Shown one piece after another: positions 22,301 through 30,825 of a stretch of DNA of 30,825 bases (positions within the stretch are counted from its first letter, which is position 1; each line of letters begins with the position of its first letter). Both the position numbers and the translations under genes were made by a program. Below the pieces are notes generated by a model, which was not told where the DNA came from, did no database searches, and saw only the letters and a list, made by a program, of their open reading frames with translations. Source of the DNA: Haplomitrium mnioides (Eukaryota; Marchantiophyta; Haplomitriopsida; Calobryales); NCBI GenBank assembly GCA_049999725.1, contig JBNGIS010038565.1, positions 1 to 30,825 of the forward strand, read 5' to 3'.

Positions 22301-22738
22301 GATTCAAATAATAGACCATTTTGGATTGCCAAAGTCTTCAAAGTTTTGTTATTTGATGAGGAAAACCTCCAAACCCGAAACGAGTACGTGTTCAATGGTT
22401 TGCTTGTGAGGCTGAAGATGTATTTTTTAGACAACACTTTCTAGAAAAAATAGCAGCTACAAAAGGGAAACGCAAATCCAAGTTATATATTGATGTACTT
22501 GATGTAATGCAAATCACAATTTTGTCTTTTGATTTTCTTCTCACACAAAAAAAACCAATTGAAGAAAGCCACTCTAGCTACCATTAAACCAAATCTATTT
22601 GAGTACCAAAAACAAAAGGCAATCAATCGTGATGTGTTTGAAAAAGATTCAATCAATGTTATTAACACTGAGGCAGAACGTGTTAATCTTGATGAATCTT
22701 CTGAAGCTGAATCCAAAGAAGTCAACATGAGTGACTAA
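19382..22738 (+). pseudogene. DUF7869-like element protein, copy B (longest copy, degraded)
   Basis: The pieces in order resemble the DUF7869 protein architecture as I remember it. N-terminal region 19532-19786 has SCCRNNCLLLCKRD (cysteine cluster near 19715). The 20054-20320 piece has FTKHWRTHFPNVKIPKCNRF followed by CVCETC. After an apparently unrelated 0.8 kb come YNRQLFLHRDQQIKKEQ (about 21180), VMDQKKTTT (D codon 21299-21301), LPPTLYLQLDN (D codon 21533-21535) and GFLMVCHTHYQID (D codon 21659-21661). About 170 bp present in copy A (16695-16865) is deleted near 21800. The C-terminal part shows FICVVSSFDSNNRPFWIAKV and ends ESKEVNMSD-stop at 22736-22738, like copy A. Many stops and frameshifts: not functional. 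Function of the family is unknown to me; a transposase role is inference. Confidence 0.62.
20321..21150. other. Segment interrupting DUF7869-like copy B
   Basis: It lies between the CVCETC region and the YNRQLFLHRDQQ region, which are close together in relatives as I recall them. It has no recognisable coding motif, four CTATGCGCGTATAG-like palindromes (20483, 20673, 20767, 20804) and repeated ATTGTTGCTTT-type phrases. It may be an intron, a decayed insertion or badly degraded coding DNA; the sequence alone does not decide. Confidence 0.45.
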
Positions 22739-23177
22739 AGTCATTTAAAATCTCATTGTATATTGTGTACTTTCAGTTTATATTGTAATTTAAGTTTATT
22801 ATTTTATAAAATACCCAAGATTGTTATAAAGGAGTTTCTTGAATTTATATGCCACATTGAACTTTTTAGTATAAATCATTCCAAGTTCATTGTTGTTCTC
22901 TGTGAATGAAATTTGAATATATAGTTAATATTTTCATTTGGTTTGTAAAAAAATTTCTTATAAAAAATGTAACTATGTTCTTCCCTTCTTTATTGTTTGC
23001 TTAAAAAGTTTAATGTTTTGGCATCGCTGAAGCGACTACCTAATTTTACTACTTAATCTTTTGCTTGTAAGAACTTTGATGTAAAACTTGAAACCTTTAG
23101 CACGCTTTGACTCAGATATAGAGCTTTGTACACTGTTTACTTTTAAATTCTCAATTAGAAAATAGAACCTTTAACGT
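22739..23177. repeat. 3' flank of DUF7869-like copy B up to the copia insertion
   Basis: This is homologous to 17709-18145. Homology stops at about 23165-23177, exactly where the copia LTR begins (TGTCGGCCGG at 23178). The last five bases, AACGT (23173-23177), are the predicted copia target duplication. Confidence 0.82.
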
Positions 23178-23960
23178 TGTCGGCCGGTTTTTTTTTTTGA
23201 TTTTTTATGTTTACCTCAGCCTAGTACAGCAATTTCAGCCCATGAATGATCAACTTGGTACGCAAGGGTGGGAAAGAAAGTTAAATTAGGATAAGGATTC
23301 ATCTAGAGTTTGAAGAAAGTAGGTTCAGTTAGACCCATTAAAAGGCTAGCCAATACGACACAAAAAAGTGAAATTACTTGGGGAGTCTTTGTCGATATTT
23401 GGAGCAAAGTGCTTTGCGCTGGACAATACTACAACCATGTCCCCTTGGACTATGTGTGTCAGCCTTTAGCATACCCTTCATGTGTGCATTGCCTTATTAT
23501 GTACCCTTGTTGTGGTTCTCCTATTGTGTATGCTCTATTCAGTACTACCTTTGGACCCTATATACTTTTTTTTCCCTTGTTTTTTATATGCTCTATAAGT
23601 TTACTATTTTATTAGTGTCCCCATCAATGTGGAGGTTCTGAACGGTGCTCTATTCACCCTGTACGAGAGGAGTATTTTTGATTTTTTATTCTATTCTATT
23701 TAAAGTTATTATTTTATTAATAGACCCTTATGTTATATTATATTATATTATTAATTGGGGACTCTACTCCCCTTGTACAATAATCTTTGTATAAAACTCT
23801 AGTCCTATTGTTTAATCTATTTTATTTTAATACTTTAATAATATTATTGTTATCGCATAAGCGCCGCATACACACGGGAGTCTCCAAGAGTGAGAGTGAA
23901 TGAGTGAATGAATGTGTGGATGACCACTTACATAGGGTTTATATATATGTCCCTATAACA
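23178..23960 (-). mobile_element. 3' LTR of the copia element (783 bp)
   Basis: The inner end reads TGTTATAGGGAC on the minus strand directly after a polypurine tract. The outer end (plus TGTCGGCCGG, minus CCGGCCGACA) coincides with the point where homology between the two DUF7869-like flanks breaks off. These give TG...CA ends. A TATATATA lies very near the inner end (23940-23948). The 5' LTR is outside the window, so the outer boundary rests on the homology break alone. Confidence 0.78.
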
Positions 23961-23973
23961 CTCCCCTTTGGCC
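23961..23973 (-). promoter_or_regulatory. Copia polypurine tract
   Basis: Minus-strand GGCCAAAGGGGAG lies immediately before the LTR start TGTTATAG. This is the usual plus-strand priming site sequence and position in plant copia elements. Confidence 0.85.
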
Positions 23974-24408
23974 GATTCTTCTTCCAATAATTAGCCACAT
24001 TTACAAGACTATACATGCTATGTGAGTCCAAATCCAAATCCAATTCTATGTGGTCTCATTAAAACCCTCCGGCTTTCTTCCAAGGGAAAGAGTGCCACCA
24101 CATATTTTGATAGGTGGAATATAATGTAGTAATAGTGTGGAGTGTGTGTAAGTAATCATAATGCCAAACAATTTGTCAATATTTCTTGCTTTCAAAGTAA
24201 AGCAAATTCATGGTGCTGCTACGTGGTGTTGTTGCGTCCTCTCCTTGTGTCATGAAGATCTATCTAAAAAATTATGTGAGCCTCAAAAGCTGAGAAGTGA
24301 TGTCACTTTTTGATATAATATGCTCATGTGATTACATGTATGACATTCAGACAAAATTAGACATTTAAAAAAATAAATGATTGTCTTTGCAATCCTTGAT
24401 CTTCATGA
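23974..24408 (-). other. Noncoding stretch between copia pol stop and polypurine tract
   Basis: About 435 bp after the pol stop codon at 24409-24411. I see no reading frame or repeat of note. It is the normal 3' untranslated part of the internal region. Confidence 0.65.
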
Positions 24409-25103
24409 CTAAAGGTCAGATAGAGAGACGGAAATATATATATAAGCAATTATTGTGTTGTTTTGCTGTAATTCAGAGAGTCTTCTCAAACCAAGCCCTT
24501 GAGTATAGGCAATGTGTAGGGTGGGTGGAAGTGGTTTGGTGAGGATATCTACTATGTTATCTTTGCTTGCTATCAATTGGACATTTATTTTGTCACATGT
24601 TGCTCATAGGTGTAAAAGAATTTAGGAGTAATGTGTTTAATCCTGTCTCCCTTGATAAGGCCTTGAGCAATCTGGTCAACACATGGTTGATTGTCCTCGT
24701 ATATTATTGTAGGGGAATGAAGTAGAGGTTGGCCCGTATTGATGTTGATATGATCAATGAGCTGTTGGAGCCATATACATTCCCTACTAGCCTCATAAAG
24801 AGCTATGATTTCTGCATGATTGGTCAAGGTAGTAGTAATTGTTTGTTTGGTGCTCTCCCATAAGATAACAGTGCTTTCTTTAAGAAAGACATATCCTGTT
24901 TGAGACTTTACGTCATCAGGATCAGATAAATATCCATCATTGATATAACCAACAATATCATTTTTTGTATTTTTAGAGAAGAAGAGTCCTATGTCTTTTG
25001 TACCTTTCAGGTATCTGAAAATGCATTTGAGCCCATTCCAATGGCGAATGGTGGGTTGGGAGCTATGCCTTGCGAGTATATTTACTGCAAAAGATATATC
25101 AGG
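24409..25103 (-). pseudogene. pol: Copia RNase H and pol C-terminus, degraded
   Basis: 24585-24827 reads NHAEIIALYEASRECIWLQQ, YEDNQPCVDQIAQG and KHITPKFFYTYE, the classic copia RNase H block with the SNHAEI and EDNxxC signatures. Downstream come ASKDNIVDILTKPLPP and GLGLRRLSEL, which end pol at the TAG complementary to 24409-24411. Between 24828 and 25103 the coding is recognisable but broken by stops. It continues directly from the reverse transcriptase. Confidence 0.9.
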
Positions 25104-25712
25104 TCAAGTCTTATTTGCAAGGTACATGAGAGCTCCTATTGTTGATAGATATGGTTTTTCTGAAACCAAAATTTGTTCATGTTCCTTTTGATTTCTGAAC
25201 ATGTCATTGGTTGGGTCCGAAGATCTCATTTCCATTAGAGTGCTTGTTGGATGAGCATTTTCCATATTGAATTGTTTGAGAATCTTGGCCGTATATGTGG
25301 ACTGGTGGATCAGAATACCATCGGGCATATGCTCAAACTGGATGCCGAGACAAAAATTAAGTTCTCCAATGTATTGCATTTCAAATATATCCTTTAGTTT
25401 GGCGATATTGTTGGCAGCTAGAGTTTTGTGCCAAAAATATTTATGTAGTCTATATAAAGTGCAACTACAACATATTCGAAGCCTTGATGCTTCATGAATA
25501 TGCATGGAGCAATGTCATCATTTGTAAAATTTAGTATCATCATTTTTTATTTGAATATATGGTACCAATTTCTGCCACTCTATTTGAGTCAATATATTGA
25601 TCTCAAGACTTGAACTGCCATTTCTATGCCTGATTGATTGATTGGTGATCCAAATGCATTAATAGAATGCTTTGCTAACTTCACAATGTCATGTGGTATA
25701 CTTTGATGATGG
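25104..25712 (-). pseudogene. pol: Copia reverse transcriptase, distal part, with mutated catalytic box
   Basis: After the repeat block the frame reads VLRSIY-stop-LK-stop-SGRNWY (family RSLYGLKQSGRxWY), then ALYIDYINIFGT, where the catalytic Y-x-D-D is Y-I-D-Y (codons 25445-25456). Next come LKDIFEMQYIGELNFCLGI, QSTYTAKILKQFNMENAHP and YLSTIGALMYLAN, all standard copia RT motifs. Loss of the second aspartate would abolish polymerisation even without the stops. Confidence 0.93.
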
Positions 25713-26335
25713 GGGATTAAAGGTCCACTTTGTTGTTGCTCATGCAACTTGCATATATATGGGACTAAAGGTCCTCTACAGCGTTGTGTGCTTAGCGAGT
25801 GCGCTGGCTGTACTAAAGGTCCATTGAGATGCTGGTTGCTCAGCGAGTACGCTGGCTGGACTAAAGGTCCATTATGATTATTGTGCAGCCTACTTTCCAT
25901 CATTTGGCATTGTCTTTTTGACATGAGAACTAAAGGTCCTTTCTGGATTGGCAGCGGCCTTTTGCAGATAGAAGGTCCTTTAATTTGTTGGCCATTGAGG
26001 ACAAAAGGTCCTTTTCCCAGACTGAGGTCTTTGTGGACAAAAGGTCCAATTTGAATCATTGTGCCTCTATGGACTAAAGGTCCATTTTTATAGTGCATGT
26101 CATAAGGGATAGAAGGTCCAACCTCAGAATTTAGGCCATGCGAGACAAAAGGTCTAATCTCAATATGTGGGCCATGAGAGACAAAAGATCTAACCTCAGT
26201 ATGTGGGCCATGAGAGACAAAAGGTCTAATCTCAGTATTTGGGCCATGAGAGACAAAAGATCTAATCTCAGTATTTGAGCCATGAGAGACAAAAGGTCTA
26301 ATCTCAGTATTTGGGCTGCTTGGGACTAAAGGTCC
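25713..26335 (-). repeat. In-frame G-P-[LF]-V minisatellite within copia reverse transcriptase
   Basis: About sixteen copies of a (GA/GG)CTAAAGGTCC-like phrase (plus strand) encode G-P-L-V, G-P-F-V, R-P-F-V or G-P-S-I on the minus strand. The part at 26129-26308 is a clean 5 x 36 bp tandem encoding the 12-residue unit TEIRPFVSHGPN. The rest is looser, with spacings of 11-23 residues. The whole block is open in frame within a 292-codon stretch (25589-26467), while the surrounding pol is full of stops. It separates IFMKAPPKLISRM from RSIY-x-LK-x-SGRNWY, a point where most copia RTs have only a short linker. The function is unknown to me. Confidence 0.9.
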
Positions 26336-26663
26336 ATATGCACTTTGGTTGTTCTCCCCTTGAATGTGAAATGGCATTCTTGATATGAGTTTGGGGGGTG
26401 CCTTCATAAAAATTTGGGTATCCAGAGTACCACATAAGTAGGCAGTGATGACATCCATTATATGCATAGTAAGATAACGTTAGATAACAAATGCTATCAT
26501 ATATCTGTAAGTAACATTGTCCATGACAGGTGAGTATATGAGGTGATAGTCATGTCCAAGAATCTGAGTGTATCCTTTGGCCACTAGTCTTGCCTTATAT
26601 CTTGTGACATCACTTTTCGCACTATATTTGCAGACAAAAATAAATCTGTAATTTGTTAGATGC
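26336..26663 (-). pseudogene. pol: Copia reverse transcriptase, proximal part
   Basis: Reading on from solo LTR 2: YRFIFVCKYSAKSDVTRYKA, RLVAKGYTQILGHDY, YSPVMDNVTYRY and, in the open stretch ending at 26467, MDVITAYLCGTLDTQIFMK. These are the fingers/palm motifs of copia RT (KARLVAxG, DVxTAYLxG). There is one stop and one frameshift. The frame continues from 29633-29828 once the solo LTR and one GATGC copy are ignored. Confidence 0.9.
26659..26663. repeat. Left target-site duplication of solo LTR 2 (GATGC)
   Basis: GATGC at 26659-26663 is repeated exactly at 29633-29637. The copia coding sequence reads through when one copy and the LTR are removed. Confidence 0.95.
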
Positions 26664-29632
26664 TGTTATAGCACAGCAGTGGTACTCCAACCTCGAATAG
26701 AATAACCCGAGATCAAACCACGCAAGATCTATATAGAAATCTGCTCTTAATCCACTTTTACCAACTTTCCAAATTCTTTAAAGAGTTCTGAAACTGCACT
26801 CTATCAGTTCAGAGATGGATCTCTCTCCACTCTAGTTCTGACAACCTTTTCTCAACAAGACCAAACACATAAACCACTTCTACTACTCAATATAATAGAA
26901 CAAAAGCCAAGAATTACTCAAACTGTATGATTGACATTTCTAGGATAAGAAAGCTGTTGTACAGGCTGATTTTAAACTTGAGCTATATCAGAGAAATTCC
27001 CAAGCAACCAGTTACCCAACTTGCTTGAAACTCTCAAACCAACACTCCAGTGCCTACCTTCATTACAACACCTCACTCCCTCAAACTAGATACTCAAGCC
27101 ACTCCAACCCAATATATCCTAGAGCTTGATGTTGAGAACTCAGCTATGGAATGACCCTCCTGATCTCACATCCACTTGCTGTTCCTCCAACCACCTACTA
27201 CTCTGTTTTCTTATGAAATTCCCACCTAGTCTCTAGGCACATACAAATCCAAGCACTCATTGCTCTACTGCAACCCACCAACCAGTATCCACTAACTGGA
27301 GAATCACAAAAGGTTCTCTCATTAAGAATTCAACAAATATAAAACAGAACAAAACCTAAAGCAGAATTGATTTGCCACTGAACCTCCCACAAATCACAAT
27401 CTGGAACTCAAAACATAGACCCACTAGCAGAACACACTCTAGTACCCCCGAACATGCACTTCTCTAATGTAATTTGACTGATTTCTTCAATTGCAAACTT
27501 GCAAAACATCCACCAACCAAATCTAACTCCAAATCTTTATTCCTTCATCAAACTGCTCCTCATAAATCTGCAATCAACAACCAGAGCAGGGGACCTCACA
27601 AACACAAGTCTCATAATTTTTACTTGAAGCACACTTGTACAATGAGACAACCAGCAGAACAGAAACTCGCCAATAGGCTTGTACCATATGTCCTGCTCAA
27701 CTGACAATAACATTCATCCTAGTTCCAAATCAACTAACTTACTTCTCTACACGCTAACTTTTTCACACTAAGTTTTCAATAAGAACTAACAACTCACAAG
27801 TTGTTCTTAAGCTAAATAACACACTTCCACTAAGTTACATGGACTTTGCTTGCCAGAAGAACGAATTACTAGCAATTGTTCTTATGCTAATTTTTGAACT
27901 TTCACTAACTCTTCCGTTTCCTCTCCCTTTCATTTCGAACTTTTCAACTTTCGCCAAATAGTCGCTTTGCCCTTTCAAACTTTCAAACTTTCAGTTCGAC
28001 TTCCACCCTGACACCACAACAAATCACCGATTCGCCATTCAAACTTCTCTCCTCGCTTGCCTTTCCTTGTCGCGCAAAACATCGATAAGTCACTGTTTCA
28101 TTCATCACTGTTTCACTTCATCGCTATTTCGCCAATCATCAGCTCGTCGAACGTCTCGGAACGTAACCTTCCTAACTAGAGCTCCCCACTTTGGAACCCC
28201 ACACGGAACCAATTTACCCGGGGACTTCACTTCGGATCCCCACACGGACACTCAACGGAACCCCCTTAACCGGGGTATCCCACCACGGAAAACAGAACGG
28301 AACCCCCTTAACTGGGGTTCCCCACTTAAGAAGGCAAGGTTTCGACGCCTTCTTTGGACCACAGACTCTTCTCAGACCCTTCTTCCGCTCGCTTCTAAAT
28401 TATTCTCATTCCTTTAAAAATTTTAATTCCTTCCAATTCAAACAGTTCACACAACCAAATTTTGTTGCCGATTACTTCTTCACTGATCTGATCAATTTTT
28501 GCTTGATTGACTTTCTTTTCATAACATTTTCCGCATCTGACTCTCATGCACAGATTTCCATTTCAGCTCTCGATCGTCGCATACCTTTTCTTCACCAAGA
28601 ATCTTCTCCATACAAACCTTCTCGCTCTTCTTTCACTTCAATTTCTTTGCAATCCAATCCCTCTTTTTGCAACTAATCACTTTCCGCAGGAGCATTTCCG
28701 CACCAGGCACTCAAGCAGATCCATCCGCAGCATCGCCTCAATTCTCCATAGATCAATTTCCCCAAGTACCTTCGTTCATCATCATGACTCCATGCCATAG
28801 GACCGTTCCTCTTAAATAATTCGTTGAACATTCCTTCTCAAGAATTCGCTTCGCAGATTTATTCCTTAAATTTTACAACATTGGATTTTTTCAGAAGCCT
28901 TCAACACTGATCAATCCTACCTTTTATTCATAGAGTATCCATTTCATATCGGATCGTCGGTTCTTCACAAATCGCCTCCTCCTTCACACATCAACCGATC
29001 ATCCTTTGAATTTGATTAATTTCCCCTTCCTTGCAGCTAATCAATCCCGCAAATCTCTTCCTCATCTTTGGATTACCACCTTGATTCAAACACTTGTTGC
29101 TCCCTTGAATGCTTCGTAACAGGTGGCCTTCTCCTGTCACCTCCAGTTATCCCATAAGTCTTCTGTCATAACTCAGAAGCAATATATAACCATTTGACAC
29201 TAACTACCTTTTGAGAGGCTACCCCACATGGGTGTAACGCCACCGCTTTATTCTTCTTGCCCTTGGACGGACCTAGTTCAGGGCATCGGCTTCCTTCGAT
29301 ACTCTTCACCTGGCTCCTAAGCAAGCTGTCCATCAACACATATAACATGGATAGATAGATAGGTAGATAGGGGCTGGCTCGCCCTCAACAATTAGATTAG
29401 TTTTACAACACAATTTTTTTTTTCTTCACTGAAAAAGACATCAACTTCCATGTAGATCAGCCTTCTCTCATTTGCCTACTTCATCCCCAAATGTCATCTA
29501 ATCCTTACATTTTACAATTTCACACTTATTAGTCTAAAACTTGAAGCTTTACCATTTCCTTCTCACTCCACTGCTCAGAAGAGAAGTCCTTCAAGTCGTT
29601 TATGACCTTTTGTCAGGAACTATGCTCTCACA
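26664..29632 (-). mobile_element. Solo LTR 2, Ty3/gypsy family, minus sense (2969 bp)
   Basis: It begins TGTTATAGCAC and ends CTATGCTCTCACA on the plus strand, with a perfect 5-bp duplication on either side. It is the reverse complement homologue of 4341-7224 over its full length and lies in the same orientation as the gypsy LTR at 13587-15942. Where solo LTR 1 keeps CG in GTTCGAAAG repeats, this copy often reads CA/TG (for example 27975-27995), as expected from decay of methylated CpG. It carries the GC-rich subrepeats (28166-28325) and a GATA-like microsatellite near 29350-29370. Open frames such as 28191-28676 are LTR sequence, not genes. Confidence 0.95.
28166..28325 (-). repeat. GC-rich subrepeats inside solo LTR 2
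   Basis: Several copies of a CGGAACCCCCTTAACCGGGGT-like block correspond, in the opposite orientation, to the cluster at 5560-5723. Confidence 0.75.
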
Positions 29633-29637
29633 GATGC
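29633..29637. repeat. Right target-site duplication of solo LTR 2 (GATGC)
   Basis: Exact match to 26659-26663. Confidence 0.95.
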
Positions 29638-30490
29638 ATATTTGGAAGTGCTGGCATGACAAACCCAAATACTTGTCATTGTATAAGAGATTCAAGTTTC
29701 GAATTAATTGCCTTTTCCCATTGGGGCCAATTGGTTCTTGATTGTGCTTCTCTTACAGATAAAAGATTAGGCATATCCTTGTCTATAGATTGTGATACAA
29801 ATAATGCGAATAAATCATCCATAAGGGTCTAGGATCTGTCCCATATTTGACCAGTATGGGAATAGTCAATTGCTATTTCATCGTTGTTTGTTGCAAAGTT
29901 CAATGATGTCGATGATTTAGGCCTATTCTTTGAGCCTATAGGTCTGCCACACTTTGCTTTAGGATGTATATTGATGGCAGGTGTATCAACTTTTTGAAGT
30001 CTTGCTGGAGCATTCAGAACTTCTATATGTAATTTGGTAATGCTAGTTGCATTGTTGAATGCATCAGACATTTTAATTAATGTTTGTTGTAAATTGAGGA
30101 GTCTTCTGACTTCGGCATCTGAATGTCCGTTTTGTTAATCGAAGTCAATGGCAAGTGTAGGTGCCATATTAAGTTGTCCTCAGGTTTGGATTGTACAACT
30201 TTGTCCTCTTGTGTCAGATGTAGAAAAGATTCTTCAAAGAATTGATAGTCTGCGAATCGAGACTTAAACACATCAGATGTTGAAGGTTCAAGATATTGGA
30301 TGATAGAAGGGGATTCAAAACCGATATATATGCCTTTTTGGAATTGTGGTCCCATCATTGTTTGATGTGGTCCTAAAATTAGGACAAAGACGAGGTAGCC
30401 AAATATGCAAAGGTGTGATATATCTGTTGGAATCCCGGTTGCAAGTTGGTGCAGGGAATTCTAATTGAATGCAGATGGTCTATAACACAA
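29633..30490 (-). pseudogene. pol: Copia integrase C-terminal part and linker to RT
   Basis: Going down the minus strand from 30490: RPSAFN and ISHLCIFGY (family SHLRxFG), MGPQFQKGIYIGFESPSI and YLEPSTSDVFKSRFADYQFF (30077-30358), then the conserved CGRPIGSKNRP linker (about 29921-29953), YSHTGQIWDRS (29829-30071), and the start of the RT region, TNWPQWEKAI. The frame then meets the solo LTR at 29633. Several stops are present. The catalytic D,D,E of integrase lies upstream, outside the recognisable part. Confidence 0.88.
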
Positions 30491-30616
30491 TAGAGATTGT
30501 TAGGTCTTGAAATTTAGGGCATAGGGGGAGGAGCCCTGAATATGATGGTTGATTGTTGTAGTATATGCCTAACTTCGAACGGTGAGTAACAGGTTGGGTA
30601 AGTAAGGAACCCCGCT
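30491..30616. other. Unassigned sequence at the break in copia integrase
   Basis: Copia homology fades upstream of RPSAFN. The following 126 bp, GC-richer than its surroundings, match nothing I recognise. It may be the edge of another insertion that continues past the window. Confidence 0.4.
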
Positions 30617-30790
30617 GATCGGGCTATCTAGGATGACACTTGATCATGGTGGTAGTGAAGTCCACCAGGATACAAGGGACCGTGGGGGTGCTTCTTCCCC
30701 CAGGATCGGCTATCAAGGGTTACACTTGGTCGTGGTGGTAGTGAAGTCCACCAGGACACAAGGGATCGTGAGGGTGCTTCTTTCCCCCAG
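30617..30790. repeat. 2 x 87 bp tandem repeat at the right edge
   Basis: Units at 30617-30703 and 30704-30790 each start GATCGGGCTATC or GATCGGCTATC and contain GTGGTAGTGAAGTCCACCAG and a GGGGGTGCTTCTTTCCCCC hairpin. A third copy starts at 30791 but diverges after GATCGGCT. The unit length is divisible by three, which explains the repetitive minus-strand open frame 30628-30810; I do not call it a gene. Confidence 0.9.
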
Positions 30791-30825
30791 GATCGGCTTA
30801 GGACCTGCAAACAACTTGTGGCATG

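Larger units (their letters stand above)
23178..30825 (-). mobile_element. Ty1/copia retrotransposon, 3' part, running off the right edge
   Basis: On the minus strand: integrase C-terminal part and linker, reverse transcriptase, RNase H, polypurine tract, 3' LTR. Reverse transcriptase after integrase is the Ty1/copia order. It is inserted in the 3' flank of DUF7869-like copy B and is itself split by solo LTR 2 (26664-29632). Its 5' LTR, gag and protease lie beyond the window. Stops, frameshifts and a mutated catalytic box make it inactive. Confidence 0.92.

Noticed and set aside
23310-23641. Overlapping cysteine- and phenylalanine-rich plus-strand frames that could suggest a small secreted protein
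   Set aside because: They lie wholly within the copia LTR, and two frames are open over the same bases, which fits composition rather than coding.
23661-23671. GTACGAGAGGA, identical to part of the large-subunit rRNA sarcin-ricin loop
   Set aside because: Only about 11 bases match, and the surroundings are copia LTR with no other rRNA similarity.
26129-26308. Regular 36-bp repeats that could look like a CRISPR array
   Set aside because: The units are contiguous with no spacers, encode a 12-residue repeat in the copia frame, and sit in a plant-type retrotransposon.
29350-29370. GATA-like microsatellite
   Set aside because: Short and imperfect; it is local slippage in the LTR and not informative beyond that.

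Overview
This is a transposon- and satellite-filled stretch of a large plant-type nuclear genome with no intact host gene. Ty3/gypsy and Ty1/copia elements, a tRNA-Asp-like primer site, LTRs of about 2.9 kb and deep nesting point to a land plant. A degraded pair of DUF7869-like genes, a family I associate mainly with seedless plants, algae and animals, hints at a fern or bryophyte; that is a guess from memory.

Layout. 1-4340: direct tandem array of a ~500 bp satellite that also runs off the left edge, with one 100-N gap. 4341-7224: a plus-sense solo LTR inserted in satellite unit 9 with a 5-bp target duplication (one mismatch); the unit resumes at 7225-7331. 7332-15942: a minus-strand Ty3/gypsy element (LTR, primer site, gag, protease, RT, RNase H, integrase) that is full of stops and truncated at both ends against satellite. 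Its remaining LTR (13587-15942) belongs to the same family as both solo LTRs. 15943-16337: one more diverged satellite piece. 16338-18145 and 19382-23165: two direct copies (A truncated, B longer) of a degraded element coding for a DUF7869-like protein, separated by AT-rich DNA with short palindromes and a 3 x 52 bp repeat. 23178-30825: a minus-strand Ty1/copia element inserted just 3' of copy B, running off the right edge. A second solo LTR (26664-29632, perfect GATGC duplication) splits its pol gene.

Order of events read from nesting: the DUF7869-like copies came first, then copia entered the flank of copy B, then the gypsy-family LTR element entered copia and collapsed to a solo LTR. A relative of that element independently entered the satellite and also collapsed. 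Nothing here looks expressible as an intact protein. The most unusual items are an in-frame G-P-[LF]-V minisatellite inside the copia reverse transcriptase, the DUF7869-like element with its conserved acidic residues, and a recurring CTATGCGCGCATAG-type palindrome around it.
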